The notes: generated from the sequence alone by a model not told the origin. Numbered from the stretch's first letter, positions 12,735 through 23,370 are shown. The stretch is DNA of 64,000 nucleotides from Chrysopilus asiliformis (GCA_964034945.1 OZ035962.1:89072650-89136649), one strand, 5' to 3'. Numbers and translations are program-made.

Positions 12735-13145
12735 GTGGGAAAGCAGTCGTCCGATTGGATTTTGATGTATGGATGAGTTATGTAAAACACTATTCTAAAC
12801 ACTCTTTGCCTTTATAAATTTTTCAATATGACTCACCGTTTTCGAGAAAATTGCAAAAAACTGTTTCATTTGTATTGGGAAGAGGGGAAGGAATGGTCCA
12901 ATTTTGCCCGTTCAAGAACTTAGACTAGTTATTTACGAGAAATGTAACTATTTCAAGGCTCTAACTCAATCTTTTCGAAAGTTATGGTATTCACGGACAT
13001 ACTGACAGACAAACGGACATATGGACGGACATGCGGAAATCAAAATCTTTTGTCATCCTTGACACCCTGGTATAGTTCATTTTTGTGTCCGACGATTGAA
13101 TCAAAACGGTACAAACGGTATACTAAAACTAATATACTCCTATAT
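12735..13145 (-). repeat. Interspersed repeat R4 (diverged R1 relative), partial
   Basis: It runs in reverse orientation to the copy at 54505-55180. It shares 'gattggattttgatgtatgg', CACCGTTTTCGAGAAAATTGC, a degenerate ACGGACATACTGACAGACAAACGGAC run and GTGTCCGACGATTGAATC. It is related to R1 in architecture but clearly diverged. Confidence 0.55.
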
Positions 13146-13902
13146 GTATATCATATAGAGTATAAAAATTCGGCACAATTGATAGTGATTTTTGACAGTA
13201 GTCAGAAATGAGATTTAAAATTGTTCGCCTTTAAAAACTTTAACTTGCAAACCACTCGACCGATTGTGCTGACATTTTGCCACGTGTCTATTCAGGTAAA
13301 AAGGTCGCAGAAGACAGAAAAATTCCAGAACTGATTTCGATGTACACGGAGGAAAATTTGTGTTGATTTTTTCAACTTTTTAAATTTAGATACACGTAGA
13401 GAAAATTAGTAAATCTAATTGTGGAGGATCCTATTGGAATTTCTCGGCTTATAAGGTCTGCAAAAACAACAAAATTATATTATTTTTGCGGATGTTTTCA
13501 CATCCAAATTTCCCCCCAACAGGTCGGACATCTCTGCCCTGAAAACCCATCAGGGGCCTATTCCACAAAAGTACAAGTCTTGTATTTATAGCTATTTTTC
13601 ACAAATTGTAGGACTTGTAAGCACATTTTCATTTCTTAAAATACAATTTTTAAATCACAAATACAAATTCGGAGTAATTTTACAATCCGAAATGTTTTCA
13701 CAAGTCTTTATTTTCTGTTCCTCAACGCATTTCGGCAAGCTTACAATTACAAGTGGTTTTTTTGGAAAATTGTGAGAAGAAATACCACTTGTAGTCCAAT
13801 ACCGTTCCACAAAGACATTTCTTTGCTGAAATTGAACTACAATTGTTAGAAATATTTAGCAGTGTTCAAACGCCTCTAAAAGTAATCACAAGTGGATAAA
13901 AA

Positions 13903-14064
13903 ATGGATACGGACAGTAGTAATAGTAGCGAAAATGAAGCTAATATGCAATTAGCAACTCGTCGCAGAAGAATTTATCGTTCAAGAATAAATTTCAATTT
14001 AACTTCTGTTTTTGAATTCAACGAAAAATTTCGTTTAAACGCAACAAAAATCAGTCACATTTAA
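13903..14064 (+). pseudogene. Transposase N-terminal remnant, possibly Harbinger-like
   Basis: A 53-codon ORF starts MDTDSSNSSENEAN and continues through a basic patch (TRRRRIYRSRINF) to FEFNEKFRLNATKI before a stop. An acidic/Ser start, an R-rich patch and an F...(E/K)FRL segment are typical of N-termini of HARBI1-like nucleases. The catalytic part is absent, so it is either truncated or deleted. The family call is by resemblance only. Confidence 0.4.
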
Positions 14065-14234
14065 ACTTTGGATAATAGGAGAATCTTTTCCTATTATATC
14101 CAAAACTAAATGGTCAATTTCATTGAGTTTCATTTCAACACCCCCTCCAAAAAAATCGTTTTTTTTTCTTTGATTTTAAATAAAATACTTTTTTTAATTT
14201 CTTCTTTTTTAGCCATAATTTTAATTCTTTACTA

Positions 14235-15123
14235 CAGCGTTTCTCAACCTTTCAGTATTCGCGGCCCAATTTTCAATCAAAATTGTCATTGCGCCCCCCC
14301 TGCATACAATAAAATGTAATTTGAGTATTTTGGCGCTAAACCTACACTACTACCCTAATTTTAAACACAAATTACCAAGAAAACAGTAATTTATTGACAT
14401 TTGGCAACACCGATCCTCAGCGTTGACAAAACAAGAATCCGGTGCCTTTTTATTGCTCTTGCGTCATTTTTGCGGTTTCGCGAGACGTTGTTTTAACCCT
14501 GAAATTACAATGAACGCGAAACTGGCGCAGAAACTGTCACTTAAAAGTTTGGTTCCCACAAATTGTTTGAAGTGAGCACAGTGAACGTATAGAACGCAGC
14601 TACAACGTAACCGCAACGCAAAAGTTTGCAAACTTCTAACTTTGCCGCAGAATTCTGCGTTGACAGTTCATAAAGTGAGGTTGGAAAAATGTCGTTCGAG
14701 GAAAAATTGATAGCCTTAGTGCAAATAACAAAGATAAAGACCAACAAAGCAAATTATCGCTTCAAAATTATCCATTTTTGTAATTTTTCCAAGTTTATAC
14801 CACTTTATATTATATCAGTTGTACTACTTCACGAGCTGCCATTGTGCTCTGCCGCTAGAATTTTGCACTGCGTGACAGTTCAGAGCGTTGTAGTTGCGTT
14901 GGTTTCGCGCTGGTTTCGCGTTCATTGTGCTCCAAGCGTAAGTTAATAAGTTAATTATTAAATATTATGTCGAAATGTATTTTGTTTTGTATGTGGGTAT
15001 GTACTTTCCTTTCAGTCAATTAATAAACTTTTTTAAATATTTTGTCTTGGATATGCTCGCGCCCCCCCTTAAATGTACTCGCGCCCCCCTAGGGGGGCGC
15101 GCCCCACAGGTTGAGAATCGCTG
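14235..15123. mobile_element. hAT-type element with 8-bp target duplication
   Basis: The termini are CAGCGTTTCTCAACCT on the left and, as the complement of the right end, CAGCGATTCTCAACCTGTGG. The 8-bp direct repeat CTTTACTA flanks it exactly (14227-14234 and 15124-15131). Both CAG-type ends and 8-bp duplications are hallmarks of the hAT superfamily. There is no transposase. C-rich 'GCGCCCCCC' blocks lie just inside both ends. It contains the Harbinger-type element 14497-14938. Confidence 0.85.
14497..14938. mobile_element. PIF/Harbinger-type miniature element, copy 2
   Basis: Homologous to 7844-8299, with degraded ends (CCCTGAAATTACAATGAACG and TTCATTGTGCTCCAAGCG). TAA flanks both sides (14494-14496 and 14939-14941). 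It retains an ATG-started frame MSFEEKLIALVQ... at 14689 that is broken in the other copy. It is the innermost, and so the youngest-inserted, layer of the nest. Confidence 0.75.
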
Positions 15124-17505
15124 CTTTACTAAGTGAAATCAAACAACTGTGGCTAAGACTGTCGTAACAATTGTAGAAAAAGAAATCAATTCACAAGTGG
15201 CCTTAAACTTTTTTGGGGAACAAACAATTGATACAATTGTATAAATCGAAATTGTGAAAATGTAAAGAAAAAATATTTACAAATGTGTGAGTTCCTGGAA
15301 CAGTTTTTTTTTGGATTTGTAATTGTGAATATACAATTTAACAATTTGTGAATTGTAGAATTGTACCTTTGCGGAATAGGCCCCGAGCCTGTTTCTGGTA
15401 TGGAAAGCTGGCTCACCGTCATCAGAGCCTGCTTTGCCAGCTTGTGGAGGCGATAACTAAAACAGTTAAGTTCAATTGCAACAATGGTCAAATCAACCTC
15501 AAAATAGTAGATACTACTAAGTCGTAAAATTTACTCCAATTTTGACTATTCTTATAATTGTAATTACCTATTTAAGTTGTAGTCCCGATTCCCCATTATA
15601 AAATAGTTAGATTTACTATTTTTTTCTCTGCGTGTTTGGTTGGCCTAAATCTGATGAGAGTGTGGAGCCGGCAATAAATATATGAAATAACTTTAAAAAT
15701 ATTTTTTATTAAATATTTACTAGCGAATTACGATTCCTCATTCAAGCAAAAATAAACCGGATTTTCATTTTCGTAGACTCGCCAATGTCATTAACATTTT
15801 TTGTTTGATTCATCCCGTTTTTTTATTCCTCGGGGAAAACTGCGCTCATCCCGTTTTTTTTATTCCGCAAACAATTTAGTATAGTAAGACAGATAAAAGA
15901 AAAAGAAAGTTCATTGTTCTGAAATTTTTTTTATTAATAGGCGGAAGTGTTTTATGCAAAAAACGAGTGGAGTTCATTATTTCAGTTCATTGAAGTTCAT
16001 TTCAAATTTTCAAAACACGGCATTTTATGTATTTTTTTCAGGACGGCGATAAATCATTTTTCACGTTTTTAAATAAAAAGACAATTACTGTCAAATGGGA
16101 GGAGTACAACCGAAGATTTGTTGAGGCAACGAATGGACTTTTTTTCACTCATCCGAAAAATCTAAACAAGAAACATTCACAAATCGAAAATCAAAACAAA
16201 AATTTCGCTGTTTATTGCAAAATTTCGAAAATATTTATTTTGCTTTTGCGTAAACTTTGCGGTTCGTTAAACGAAATTTTGTTTTCCCTAATCATGCAGA
16301 TTGAAAGATATTTGCTGTGAAAGTTTATTTCCTTAAATATTCAGCAGGTTAATATCATCGACAAAATATTATCTAATTTTAGAAATTGCAAAGTAATTTT
16401 TTAAAACATTGCATTTTCCGAAATGTCGTCATCATCTCTTTATAATTCTTTTTTTATCAATCAAACTCGTGGCGCCAAATTTGAAATTTAACACAAATTA
16501 AATTAGAATTAAGATGTCGCATCATCATCCAAATTTTTAACCCAGCATTTAAAGACTTTTCACATAGTTTTCATCGAAAGAGATAAAACTCTTCTTAAAA
16601 TAAAATCCAAGTGTGGAATTTTCGCTTTTTCGGAGACACGCAAAACTGTTTCCATCCAGAATTTGTCATTTTGCTCATTTTTTGCATAAATGAAACAAAA
16701 TGGGGGATTCTGTCTGGTCGTCCATTTGTATGTGACATTAAATAGTGATGTTTTCAAAATGGCACGAAGCCATTCTTAAGACTTTCGTTTTATGTTTTTT
16801 TTCCTTGCGAATTTCTTAGCACTCTTATGCTTTTATTATTATGTCATATGGAATTTAAAACGATGATGAGCTAAAGACCAAAGGAAAGTTTTTAGCCCAC
16901 TGACTGAATTCGGTGAAATAATTGTTTTTTGCTTCTCAAGAATATAAATAAATATTTAAATTGACAGATATTGTATATAATTCTGATAGGAATATTTTTA
17001 ACCTTGACATATTGAATTATGTGGGGTAAACATTTTTTTTATATTCTGTATAAATTATGTTTTGCTAAATAAAAAAAAAATATATCACCAGTTGCTGTTT
17101 GTCAATCATAATATTTTTGCAACGGATTATGTTGACGAAAGGTCTTTAAATTAATTTGTGGACATTATAAGCTAAACAGAAAATATCTTATGTGAACCAC
17201 ACATAATTTTCTAACCCTACGAATAATTTCTAACCAGTAATTTCTAACCCTACGATAAAAATGATAGTTTACATAAAAAAATGATTTTTTTATGAAATCT
17301 GAAATATCTTGATATCGGTAAAATTTATCGATTTTCGGTAAAAGGCAAAAATAGAGAGAATTTTCATGTACTTTTTCCTTTAACCGTTTTTTTTTTTTTC
17401 GAAAAATCATTAATTTGCAAGCAATTTGTGAAAACTTTTAATGAGAATATCTCAATAATGCTGAAAAATGTCGGATAACCATAAATGGGAAAATCGTGGG
17501 AACTT

Positions 17506-17705
17506 TTATTCTCTGTAGGTTAGGTTAGGCTGGAGTGGCTGCCAAAAAGGCACACTTAGGCCAGAAATGACCCATTGTGATACCACGCGAATCTTAATGA
17601 TCCATTTCCCTATAACTCGAACCATTTGGAGCTTCTGATAAAGCGGAGTAGATCTGCGACGCTTGTGGCGCTTAGGCCTTCCAGATTCTCTGTAATTCAC
17701 CTCCT
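17506..17705. repeat. Repeat with TTAGG start ('TAGGTTAGGTTAGGCTGG')
   Basis: A 200-bp block of higher GC begins TAGGTTAGGTTAGGCTGG and contains GGAGTGGCTGCC, AGGCACACTTAGGCC and GTGATACCACGCG. I recall similar text as a dispersed repeat in insect genomes but cannot place it in a class. An ORF on the minus strand here is not supported as a gene. Confidence 0.4.
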
Positions 17706-18046
17706 ATATTTAACCACCGAAAACCCATTAGTTTTCGATAGAATCAGAAAAAAGCGATTTTTTGAAATAACGGTATAGCTTGAGATCTGAAGTTTTATAA
17801 AAGACAAAAAAAATCATTGTCTGCAACTTTTATTTTACTTAATACTACTGAAAAACGCGTAGTTTCAGAGTAAGTCACAAAAAAACTTAATTGGAATTTT
17901 TAAAACGCCGCCATTTTGATTACTTCCGGTTAACGGATTTTTACCAAAAGTTGATAAGGTCAAACATGCCTGTAAATTTCTCGACTCTAACTATTAGTTT
18001 TTGAGAAATGTTGTACACAGACTGACAGGCAGGAAGACATATTTGT
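17706..18046. repeat. Interspersed repeat family R3, copy
   Basis: Shares with 51300-52050 and 62040-62840 the blocks AACGCGTAGTTTCAGAGTAA, 'acttccggttaacggatttt', CCAAAAGTTGATA and TTAGTTTTTGAGAAATGTTG. It ends in CACAGACTGACAGGCAGGAAGAC, and R2 begins immediately afterwards. Confidence 0.65.
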
Positions 18047-18047
18047 A

Positions 18048-18515
18048 ACTAGCTTGCATACCCGTCGTTGCCGGGTTAAGTTTTTTCAAAAAAAATTTTT
18101 CATGGTCTATGTTGGAGCTAAAAAAATCGGCTCGGTAGTTTCCCCGCATAGAGGAAGAGCTAAGTTTCGAGATCACTTTACCCCCTCCCTTACTCCCCCA
18201 CCTCTCGGGCTACTTTTTAATGGGTCTATGTTGGAGCTGGACCCCCGGCGAACATCTATGCCAAATTTCAGGCCAATCGGTTCAGTAGTTTCCCCGCGAA
18301 AGAGTAACATAACGCAAACACTAAGTTTCGAAATAACTTTACCCCCTCCCCTTACTCCCCCCACCCCTAGCGCTACTTTTCCGTATGCCTATGTTGGAAC
18401 CAGAACTACCACATACACTCATGGCAAATTTCAAGTCAATCGGTTCAGCCGTTTTTGCGTGAAAGAGGAACAGACAGACAGACAGACACCAACTCATTTT
18501 TATATATTAGTGTGA
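18048..18515. repeat. Interspersed repeat family R2, copy 2 with internal duplication
   Basis: Begins ACTAGCTTGCATACCCGTCG and ends in GACAGACAGACAGACACC. Relative to 10911-11220 the middle is partly duplicated: GTCTATGTTGGAGCT and the C-rich 'ccctccc..tactcccc' block each occur twice. There is no coding capacity. Confidence 0.65.
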
Positions 18516-18669
18516 TAAAGCTCCAATTGACTCAGGAGTGCTCAGGAAATGATTTTTTGGCAAAAATTAAGACGTCAAAATTTGCCATGAATACAATACT
18601 TTATTATACTTTGTATAAAAAAGTAAAGAAATGTTCCGCAGTCAAAATATTTTAATGCCGAGGTCAAAT

Positions 18670-18913
18670 GAGGCGTTAAAAGCTAGAGTGGACCAAGCCA
18701 CATAATCGAGTTTTTGAAGCTTTTCCACTTTTGCACTATTATTGACTGTAAATTTTTGGAAAAAAAATTATGTGGACTTTATTACTCAATGTTGAAATGT
18801 TCTTTTGTGCATCCAAACATTTTTATCTAAAAACTCACTCGCAATAGTGATTCAAACACGAAAAATTCACGATTTTGATATGTGGGTTGGTCCACTCTAG
18901 CTTTTAACGCCTC
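18670..18913. mobile_element. Miniature inverted-repeat element (GAGGCGTTAAAAGC ends)
   Basis: The left end GAGGCGTTAAAAGCTAGAGT is matched exactly by the complement of the right end over more than 25 bases. AAAT lies directly outside both ends. The interior is short and noncoding. Confidence 0.65.
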
Positions 18914-19137
18914 AAATATACCCTTAAATTGACATAAAAAATTTGCTAGAGAGGCGTATCTCAATGTTTTGTCTTTTGTGAAGTCCGAATTTGAAGCAGC
19001 AATTTTGTTCTTATTGTGAATTCACAGAATTTGTTGTATTCATTTAAAATTTACATCCGGCATGCAAAATTTGAAATTTTTACTTTTGTATGAAAAACTG
19101 TTATAAAAAGTTTCTCATACGCAACATCGGGCATTAA

Positions 19138-19355
19138 CCCTTAATTTATGAGGTGAAAATATGCGTACATGATGAGGTGGGGTCCACGTTCACTACGTTC
19201 TAATCACATACCAAATCCGCGCTTTTAACTCGGAATGCCACACCATACTGTATGAAAGTACTGAAGATTTCAGAGTCACTGTGCAGAAAACATGAGAGAT
19301 AGCAAGGAGAGAAAAGTCAATGTGGGTCCACTGGACCCACCTCACCAATTAAAGG
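19138..19355. mobile_element. piggyBac-like miniature element (TTAA target)
   Basis: TTAA flanks both ends exactly (19134-19137 and 19356-19359). The termini are CCCTTAATTTATGAGGTG and, as complement of the right end, CCTTTAATTGGTGAGGTGGG. C-rich termini and TTAA duplication are the piggyBac signature. A further internal inverted pair, GGGTCCA / TGGACCC, lies near the right end. There is no transposase. Confidence 0.7.
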
Positions 19356-20107
19356 TTAAAGAATTAAATTCTTATTCAAATTTCCGTTTAACTACATCAA
19401 AATCTCGTAAGGAACAACATATTCTTATTTTCTTCAGTAAGGAAATAGAAAAACTTAAATCTGCAATTACGAAATTGCAAAATCGATTCTAAATATTTCC
19501 TCTCAAAACAACGTGAATTTGCTAATTTGAAAAAATCCACTTCCAAGGGAAGTGTGAGTAATAAACGCGCTTTTCTAAATTTTCCTTGAATTTCCTAATT
19601 AATCTATTAGGCGAAAGTGTGAATTCGGAAATTCCAATGAAAAAAGTGTATTTAATAAAAATCAATAATAACAATCGAGTGTATCTCATCCCAAAATTAT
19701 CAATGATCTCAAGTGTTTGTTTTCCTAATTGAAAAAATATGTATTTTGAATACTAAATTAGCATTTAAAACACAATTTTTCATTTGGATTCCTTGTTATT
19801 ATTTTCATCAATAATTTTTTCAACGGAATTTTCAACACTTAAAACTGATTGATGTTCATTGGGTATCATTAAACTTTTCATCATGGTTTTTCATCAATTT
19901 TCTCAAGATCGTAGTAGAGTAGGGAAATGTATAGCTAGGAAAGAAAAAAAAGACTTTTAAAGCAATAAAAGTTTCGTCGTGGCACGTGAGTCAGATTTTT
20001 TTTCTCGTTTATTTTGTAGAAATGAGTTTTTACAACCGAATTTTCTTTTTCGACCCGCAAATCTCATTGAAATCAAAGTAGAACTAAAATTGCGATTTTT
20101 TTTAAAG

Positions 20108-20214
20108 GATCTGCGGAGGAGGATGTGACGGTAGATATTCACGATTACAAATATGATCTCGCTAAAAAGTTGAGGGACAACCTTAGAAATCAGGAAATTT
20201 ACATTCATTATAAG
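20108..20214 (+). CDS. K2P potassium channel, cassette A exon 2 (extracellular cap)
   Basis: A 107-bp exon between acceptor ...TTTTTTTTAAAG| and donor AAG|GTAAAA. It starts with two bases that complete the glycine codon opened by exon 1, then encodes 35 residues (SAEEDVTVDIHDYKYDLAKK...EIYIHYK) and ends in phase 0. It encodes the first part of the M1-P1 extracellular cap helices: charged, with a KKLRDNL helix of the kind seen after TM1 in K2P channels. There is no cysteine, so the inter-subunit cap disulphide found in several vertebrate K2Ps is not predicted in form A. It was found by reading frame, splice sites and phase rather than by ORF length. Confidence 0.85.
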
Positions 20215-20317
20215 GTAAAAAAGAACACATTTTGTTAAAAAAAATTTATTTACAAAATAGTATATATCGAAGTAGCTACCTTTACAAAAAACTTAATGTT
20301 TTTACCAAATATTTTAG

Positions 20318-20453
20318 GATGAAGTACAATTTGATACCGAAACAATTAAAATAATGGAAGAATATGTCGATGGATTGGGCCAATTTGATGAATTTTCCAA
20401 ATGGACGATGTGGAACGCTGTTCTGTATTGCGGTACCATTTACACAACAATCG
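20318..20453 (+). CDS. K2P potassium channel, cassette A exon 3 (cap and P1 helix)
   Basis: A 136-bp exon between acceptor TATTTTAG| (20316-20317) and donor G|GTGAGT (20454). It encodes 45 residues and the first base of a glycine codon. The second half reads EFSKWTMWNAVLYCG then TIYTTI, i.e. the P1 pore helix and the start of the first selectivity filter. When joined to 41704 the filter becomes T-I-G-Y-G (residues 213-217 of form A). The exons 20108-20214 and 20318-20453 together are 243 bp, so skipping both would keep frame but remove the cap and P1. The intron between them is only 103 bp, unlike the huge flanking introns. Confidence 0.88.
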
Positions 20454-20614
20454 GTGAGTATATAAATACTTTTTTAATGTAAAAATGAATTTAAAAACAA
20501 CTTGATCTTGACACGCAAAGTTTGCAACTACTCTAACAAAAACTGTACATCGATGGAAATATAAGGAATGACGTTACCTGAAAATTTTAGTGCCCCAGGA
20601 AAAATCTTTATATA

Positions 20615-21501
20615 AGGGTGATCCAATAAGAGCTTCCTATTTTTTTTTTAGGAAAATCTTTATTTAAGTTGTTAGTTTGGTTCATGCCATTTAATGTTTA
20701 AAGATAATTTCCTTCAAATGTTACCCACTACTAACTCTTAAATGGTCCATTCTGAGGGTCCAATTTTCGACCACTCTTTCAAGCATATCGGTCGGTATTC
20801 CGCGAATAGCACCCAAAGCTGTAATCGTTCCGGGTTTATCGACGTAAACAAGAGATTTCACATATCCCCGCACAGAAAGTAATCCAATGGTGTCAGATCA
20901 CAAGATCTCGGTGGCCAATTAACAGGACCATTTCTTGAGATGATGTTTTCATCGAACGTTTCCCTCAATCAAGCGATTGTATCGTTAGCTGTATGACTTG
21001 TAGCGCCATCCTGTTGAAACCCCAAGTCAGCTACACCAATATCTTGAATTTTTGGCAACAAAAATTCATTGATCATTGCTCTGTAGCGATACCCAAACCT
21101 TGAGAACGGCGACGAATTGATTGATCACGGTCTTCACGAACACTCTCTGCTACTCCAGCAATATTCTCATTACTACGGGCTGTACGCACTCTGGTAGATG
21201 GATGAATGTCTAATAGTGTAAAATTAGTTCGAAATTTGTTGATGGTTTCACGAATAGTGCGTTCAGAGGGACGATTATATGACGACCAAAATGTGGACGA
21301 AGAGCTCTATAACAATTCCTAACTGAGGACTGATTTTGGAAATAAGTTTCCACAATTAGTAAACGTTGTTCACACGTAAGTCTATTCATGATGAAATGGC
21401 ACTGAATACTGAACACAAACGTCATATAGACAAGCCAGTTGACACATAAGAACTGTCAAAATAACGCTTTTGGAAAAAGTACCTCCAATTGGATCACCCC
21501 T
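20615..21501 (-). mobile_element. Decayed Tc1/mariner-superfamily element
   Basis: The terminal inverted repeats are AGGGTGATCCAATAAGAGCT and, as the complement of the right end, AGGGGTGATCCAATTGGAGG, with TATA/TA immediately outside. The minus strand carries a broken transposase gene (20700-21389). It inserted 160 bp downstream of cassette A exon 3. Confidence 0.8.
20700..21389 (-). pseudogene. Broken Tc1/mariner-like transposase
   Basis: The reading starts MNRLTCEQRLLIVETYFQNQ (helix-turn-helix start, ATG near 21389). A frameshift follows after LRPHFGRH, then RPSERTIRETINKF and STRVRTARSNENIAGVAESV in another frame. An internal deletion next removes the segment with the first catalytic Asp. 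The remainder reads FQQDGATSHTANDTIA and NGPVNWPPRSCDLTPLDYF, i.e. the second and third acidic-residue regions. In-frame stops also occur. It is clearly non-functional. Confidence 0.8.
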
Positions 21502-22039
21502 TATAAGGGAAACTCCATTTGACCCCTCTTAAGTCGAATGAAATTAACCCGGGGGTGCAAAAACGGATAATTGTCCCACCGTGTTTATGAACCATCCTGT
21601 ATATTTGAGGAGACGCAGCCAAACCAATCTCATATTGAGATTCAGCGATGCCAAATTAATAATATCAAGTAATAATATCAAGTACCCCCAAAAAATAGTC
21701 TACCAGTTTTTAACCCAATGCATGCAAATCAGTACAATTTTGGGGTCCTTTTTTACTACAGCAAGGCCCGTTGAAAAATCAAACAAGGTGATTGTTTGCT
21801 CTTTCCAAAAAAAAATAGGTAATTTATCGAATAATTAAATTTTCGTATAGATTCCTGTTTTAAAATCGAATTCATAGGGCGATGGACCGATTTTGGCCAT
21901 TTACGAACTCGAACTCTTATTATAATTAAAATGAGTGGATATCAAATTTTAAGTTTGTAGCTCACTGTTTTCTCGAGACATCGTGTTCACAGACAGAGAG
22001 ACGGACATACATACATGAATTCTCGGCATTCTATGACAA

Positions 22040-22670
22040 CCCTAGTAGCACGATCATCATGAGCTCATCGATGAGCTCATAATCGCGAACAGGTGAAAGT
22101 CATGATGGTTTTTGTTCTAGACCTGAGAAATATTGTCATCATGACTCGTCATTATATACTCATTTTTACTCAAGATTCCTTCGATGACCTACGCATGAGA
22201 GAGTATAATGGCGCGCCGTACTGATGATGTATTGATGACTGCTCATTGGTAAACTCATGGCTAGCCGAATTGGCTGCCTGATCAGTAAGCATTTTGATGA
22301 ATTCATTATTTTGATGAATTCACCAAAATTGATGAACTCATGAAACCTAAAATTGAAGAACTGAAGCATGTTAAACTTGATGAACATCTTTCTCCAATTG
22401 CACTTTAACTGCGACTGAAAATAAATCGTTTTCAAGCATTTCAGTTCCAGAGTGAACGGTAAAACCGAACGAACTTCGGAAACACATGAAGTGGGTTACG
22501 AATCGATGCCGAACTCAAAGCGTTTAAATCCATTCACTGTGAAGTTTTTTTTCACAAATCTGTATATAAGCACACCACCTTATGTTCGCTCAACACAACT
22601 GAAATACAACTGAATTATATGCGTTTTTTCTTTGATAGTGTAGGCTACTCATGAGCCAAAGTTGCTAGGG
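22040..22670. mobile_element. Miniature element with CCCTAG ends, filled with GATGA/TCATC palindromes
   Basis: The left end is CCCTAGTAGCACGATCATCA and the complement of the right end is CCCTAGCAACTTTGGCTCAT, with AA outside both ends. The interior carries many copies of a motif built on TCATGA/GATGA: GATGAGCTCATC at 22055-22080, TCATGATGG near 22098, ATCATGACTCGTCATT near 22137, GATGAATTCA twice near 22300, and GATGAACTCATGA near 22331. The left terminus matches that of 57732-59045 (CCC[T/A]AGTAGCAC), although the interior motif differs. No gene is seen. Confidence 0.6.
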
Positions 22671-22801
22671 AAGTACCCTGATCCAATTATTTGTTTTTGT
22701 GCATTTCGGTTCTGTGCATTCCAATAGAAGAGTCAAAATAATAATAAAATACAATAAAATTTATGGTTACACCATATATAGAATATAAAATTTGATATAT
22801 A

Positions 22802-23370
22802 AAGGGTGGTTAAATTTTAAGGGCCGATGTTGAATGTGAACCACACCTAAACGTCAAGTTTTTTTCTGCATTTCATTTGACATTTCTCAATTTCAGACTA
22901 ACTCAATTTGAACCATGGAAAGATACACAATCGAGCAACGCGTTAAAGTTATTCAGGCTTATTATGAAAATGGGCGTTCAAACTCAACTCGTCGTCGTGC
23001 CCAACAATTGCACCTCCCACGCTCGTCGTTGATGAACATTATGCATAAAGACTTGCATTTACACGCTTACAAGGTGCAATTGACTCAAGAACTAAAGCCT
23101 CTTGACCATTTCAAGCGTCGTCAATGGTCAGAATGGTGGCAAGAAATGGCAACAGTGGATGATCAATTTTCGAAGAAAATCATCTTCAGTGATGAGGCAC
23201 ATTTTCATAATAAGCCTGAATAACTTTAACGCGTTGCTCGATTGTGTATCTTTCCATGGTTCAAATTGAGTTAGTCTGAAATTGAGAAATGTCAAATAAA
23301 ATGCAGAAAAAAACTTGACGTTTAGGAGTGGTTCACATTCAACATCGGCCCTTAAAATTTAACCACCCTT
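22802..23370. mobile_element. Foldback Tc1/mariner derivative with 171-bp arms
   Basis: The arms 22802-22972 and 23200-23370 are near-identical inverted copies (171 bp each) separated by a 227-bp spacer. Termini are AAGGGTGGTTAAATTTTAAG with TA outside both (22800-22801, 23371-23372). The left arm includes the 5' end and start codon of the transposase gene. The right arm is an inverted copy of the same 5' end, so the original 3' end is replaced. Nearly no divergence between arms suggests a recent event. Confidence 0.85.
22915..23223 (+). pseudogene. Truncated Tc1/mariner-like transposase inside the foldback
   Basis: A 102-codon frame begins MERYTIEQRVKVIQAYYENG, the typical helix-turn-helix start. 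It lacks roughly 75 residues after ENGRSN (an in-frame deletion), then continues STRRRAQQLHLPRSSLM... to IIFSDEAHFH, which holds the first catalytic Asp. It then runs into the inverted copy of its own start and stops at once (NKPE, stop). The second and third acidic residues are missing, so it cannot encode an active enzyme. Confidence 0.8.

Larger units (their letters stand above)
13553..15384. mobile_element. DNA transposon, second level of nest (GGGGCCTATTCC termini)
   Basis: The left end is GGGGCCTATTCCACAAAAGT and the complement of the right end is GGGGCCTATTCCGCAAAGGT. The flanking regions inside the ends repeat ACAATT/ACAAGT words many times. It carries a small remnant of a transposase-like ORF (13903-14064). 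It is interrupted by the hAT element at 14235-15123. The remnant ORF suggests a PIF/Harbinger relative, but no 3-bp duplication is evident. Confidence 0.65.
13393..15634. mobile_element. Outer element of a four-level nest (CACG termini)
   Basis: The terminal inverted repeat is CACGTAGAGAAAATTAGTAA on the left; the complement of the right end is CACGCAGAGAAAAAAATAGT, and both continue into AAATCTAA. Its own sequence is only the outer few hundred bases. The rest is later insertions: 13553-15384, within that 14235-15123, within that 14497-14938. The termini resemble those of the element at 30042-31030 (CACGCAAAGAAAAAC). No clear target duplication remains. Confidence 0.6.
6466..20107 (+). other. 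Intron 1 of K2P cassette A (13.6 kb)
   Basis: Bounded by the donor GTAAAT at 6466 and an acceptor after a T-rich tract (TTTTTTTTAAAG|G) at 20106-20107. It is filled with transposable elements listed separately. Stretches with nothing recognised are 6466-7843, 8300-10429, 11821-12236, 15635-17505 and 19360-20107. ORFs in these stretches (for example 7467-7670, 9651-9872 and 16027-16320) have no domain or coding bias. A further alternative first exon could hide here, but I did not find one. Confidence 0.75.

Noticed and set aside
16027..16320. 97-codon ORF preceded by TTTTTTCAG
   Set aside because: An acceptor-like tract is present, but there is no domain, no donor partner and a composition typical of AT-rich noncoding DNA.
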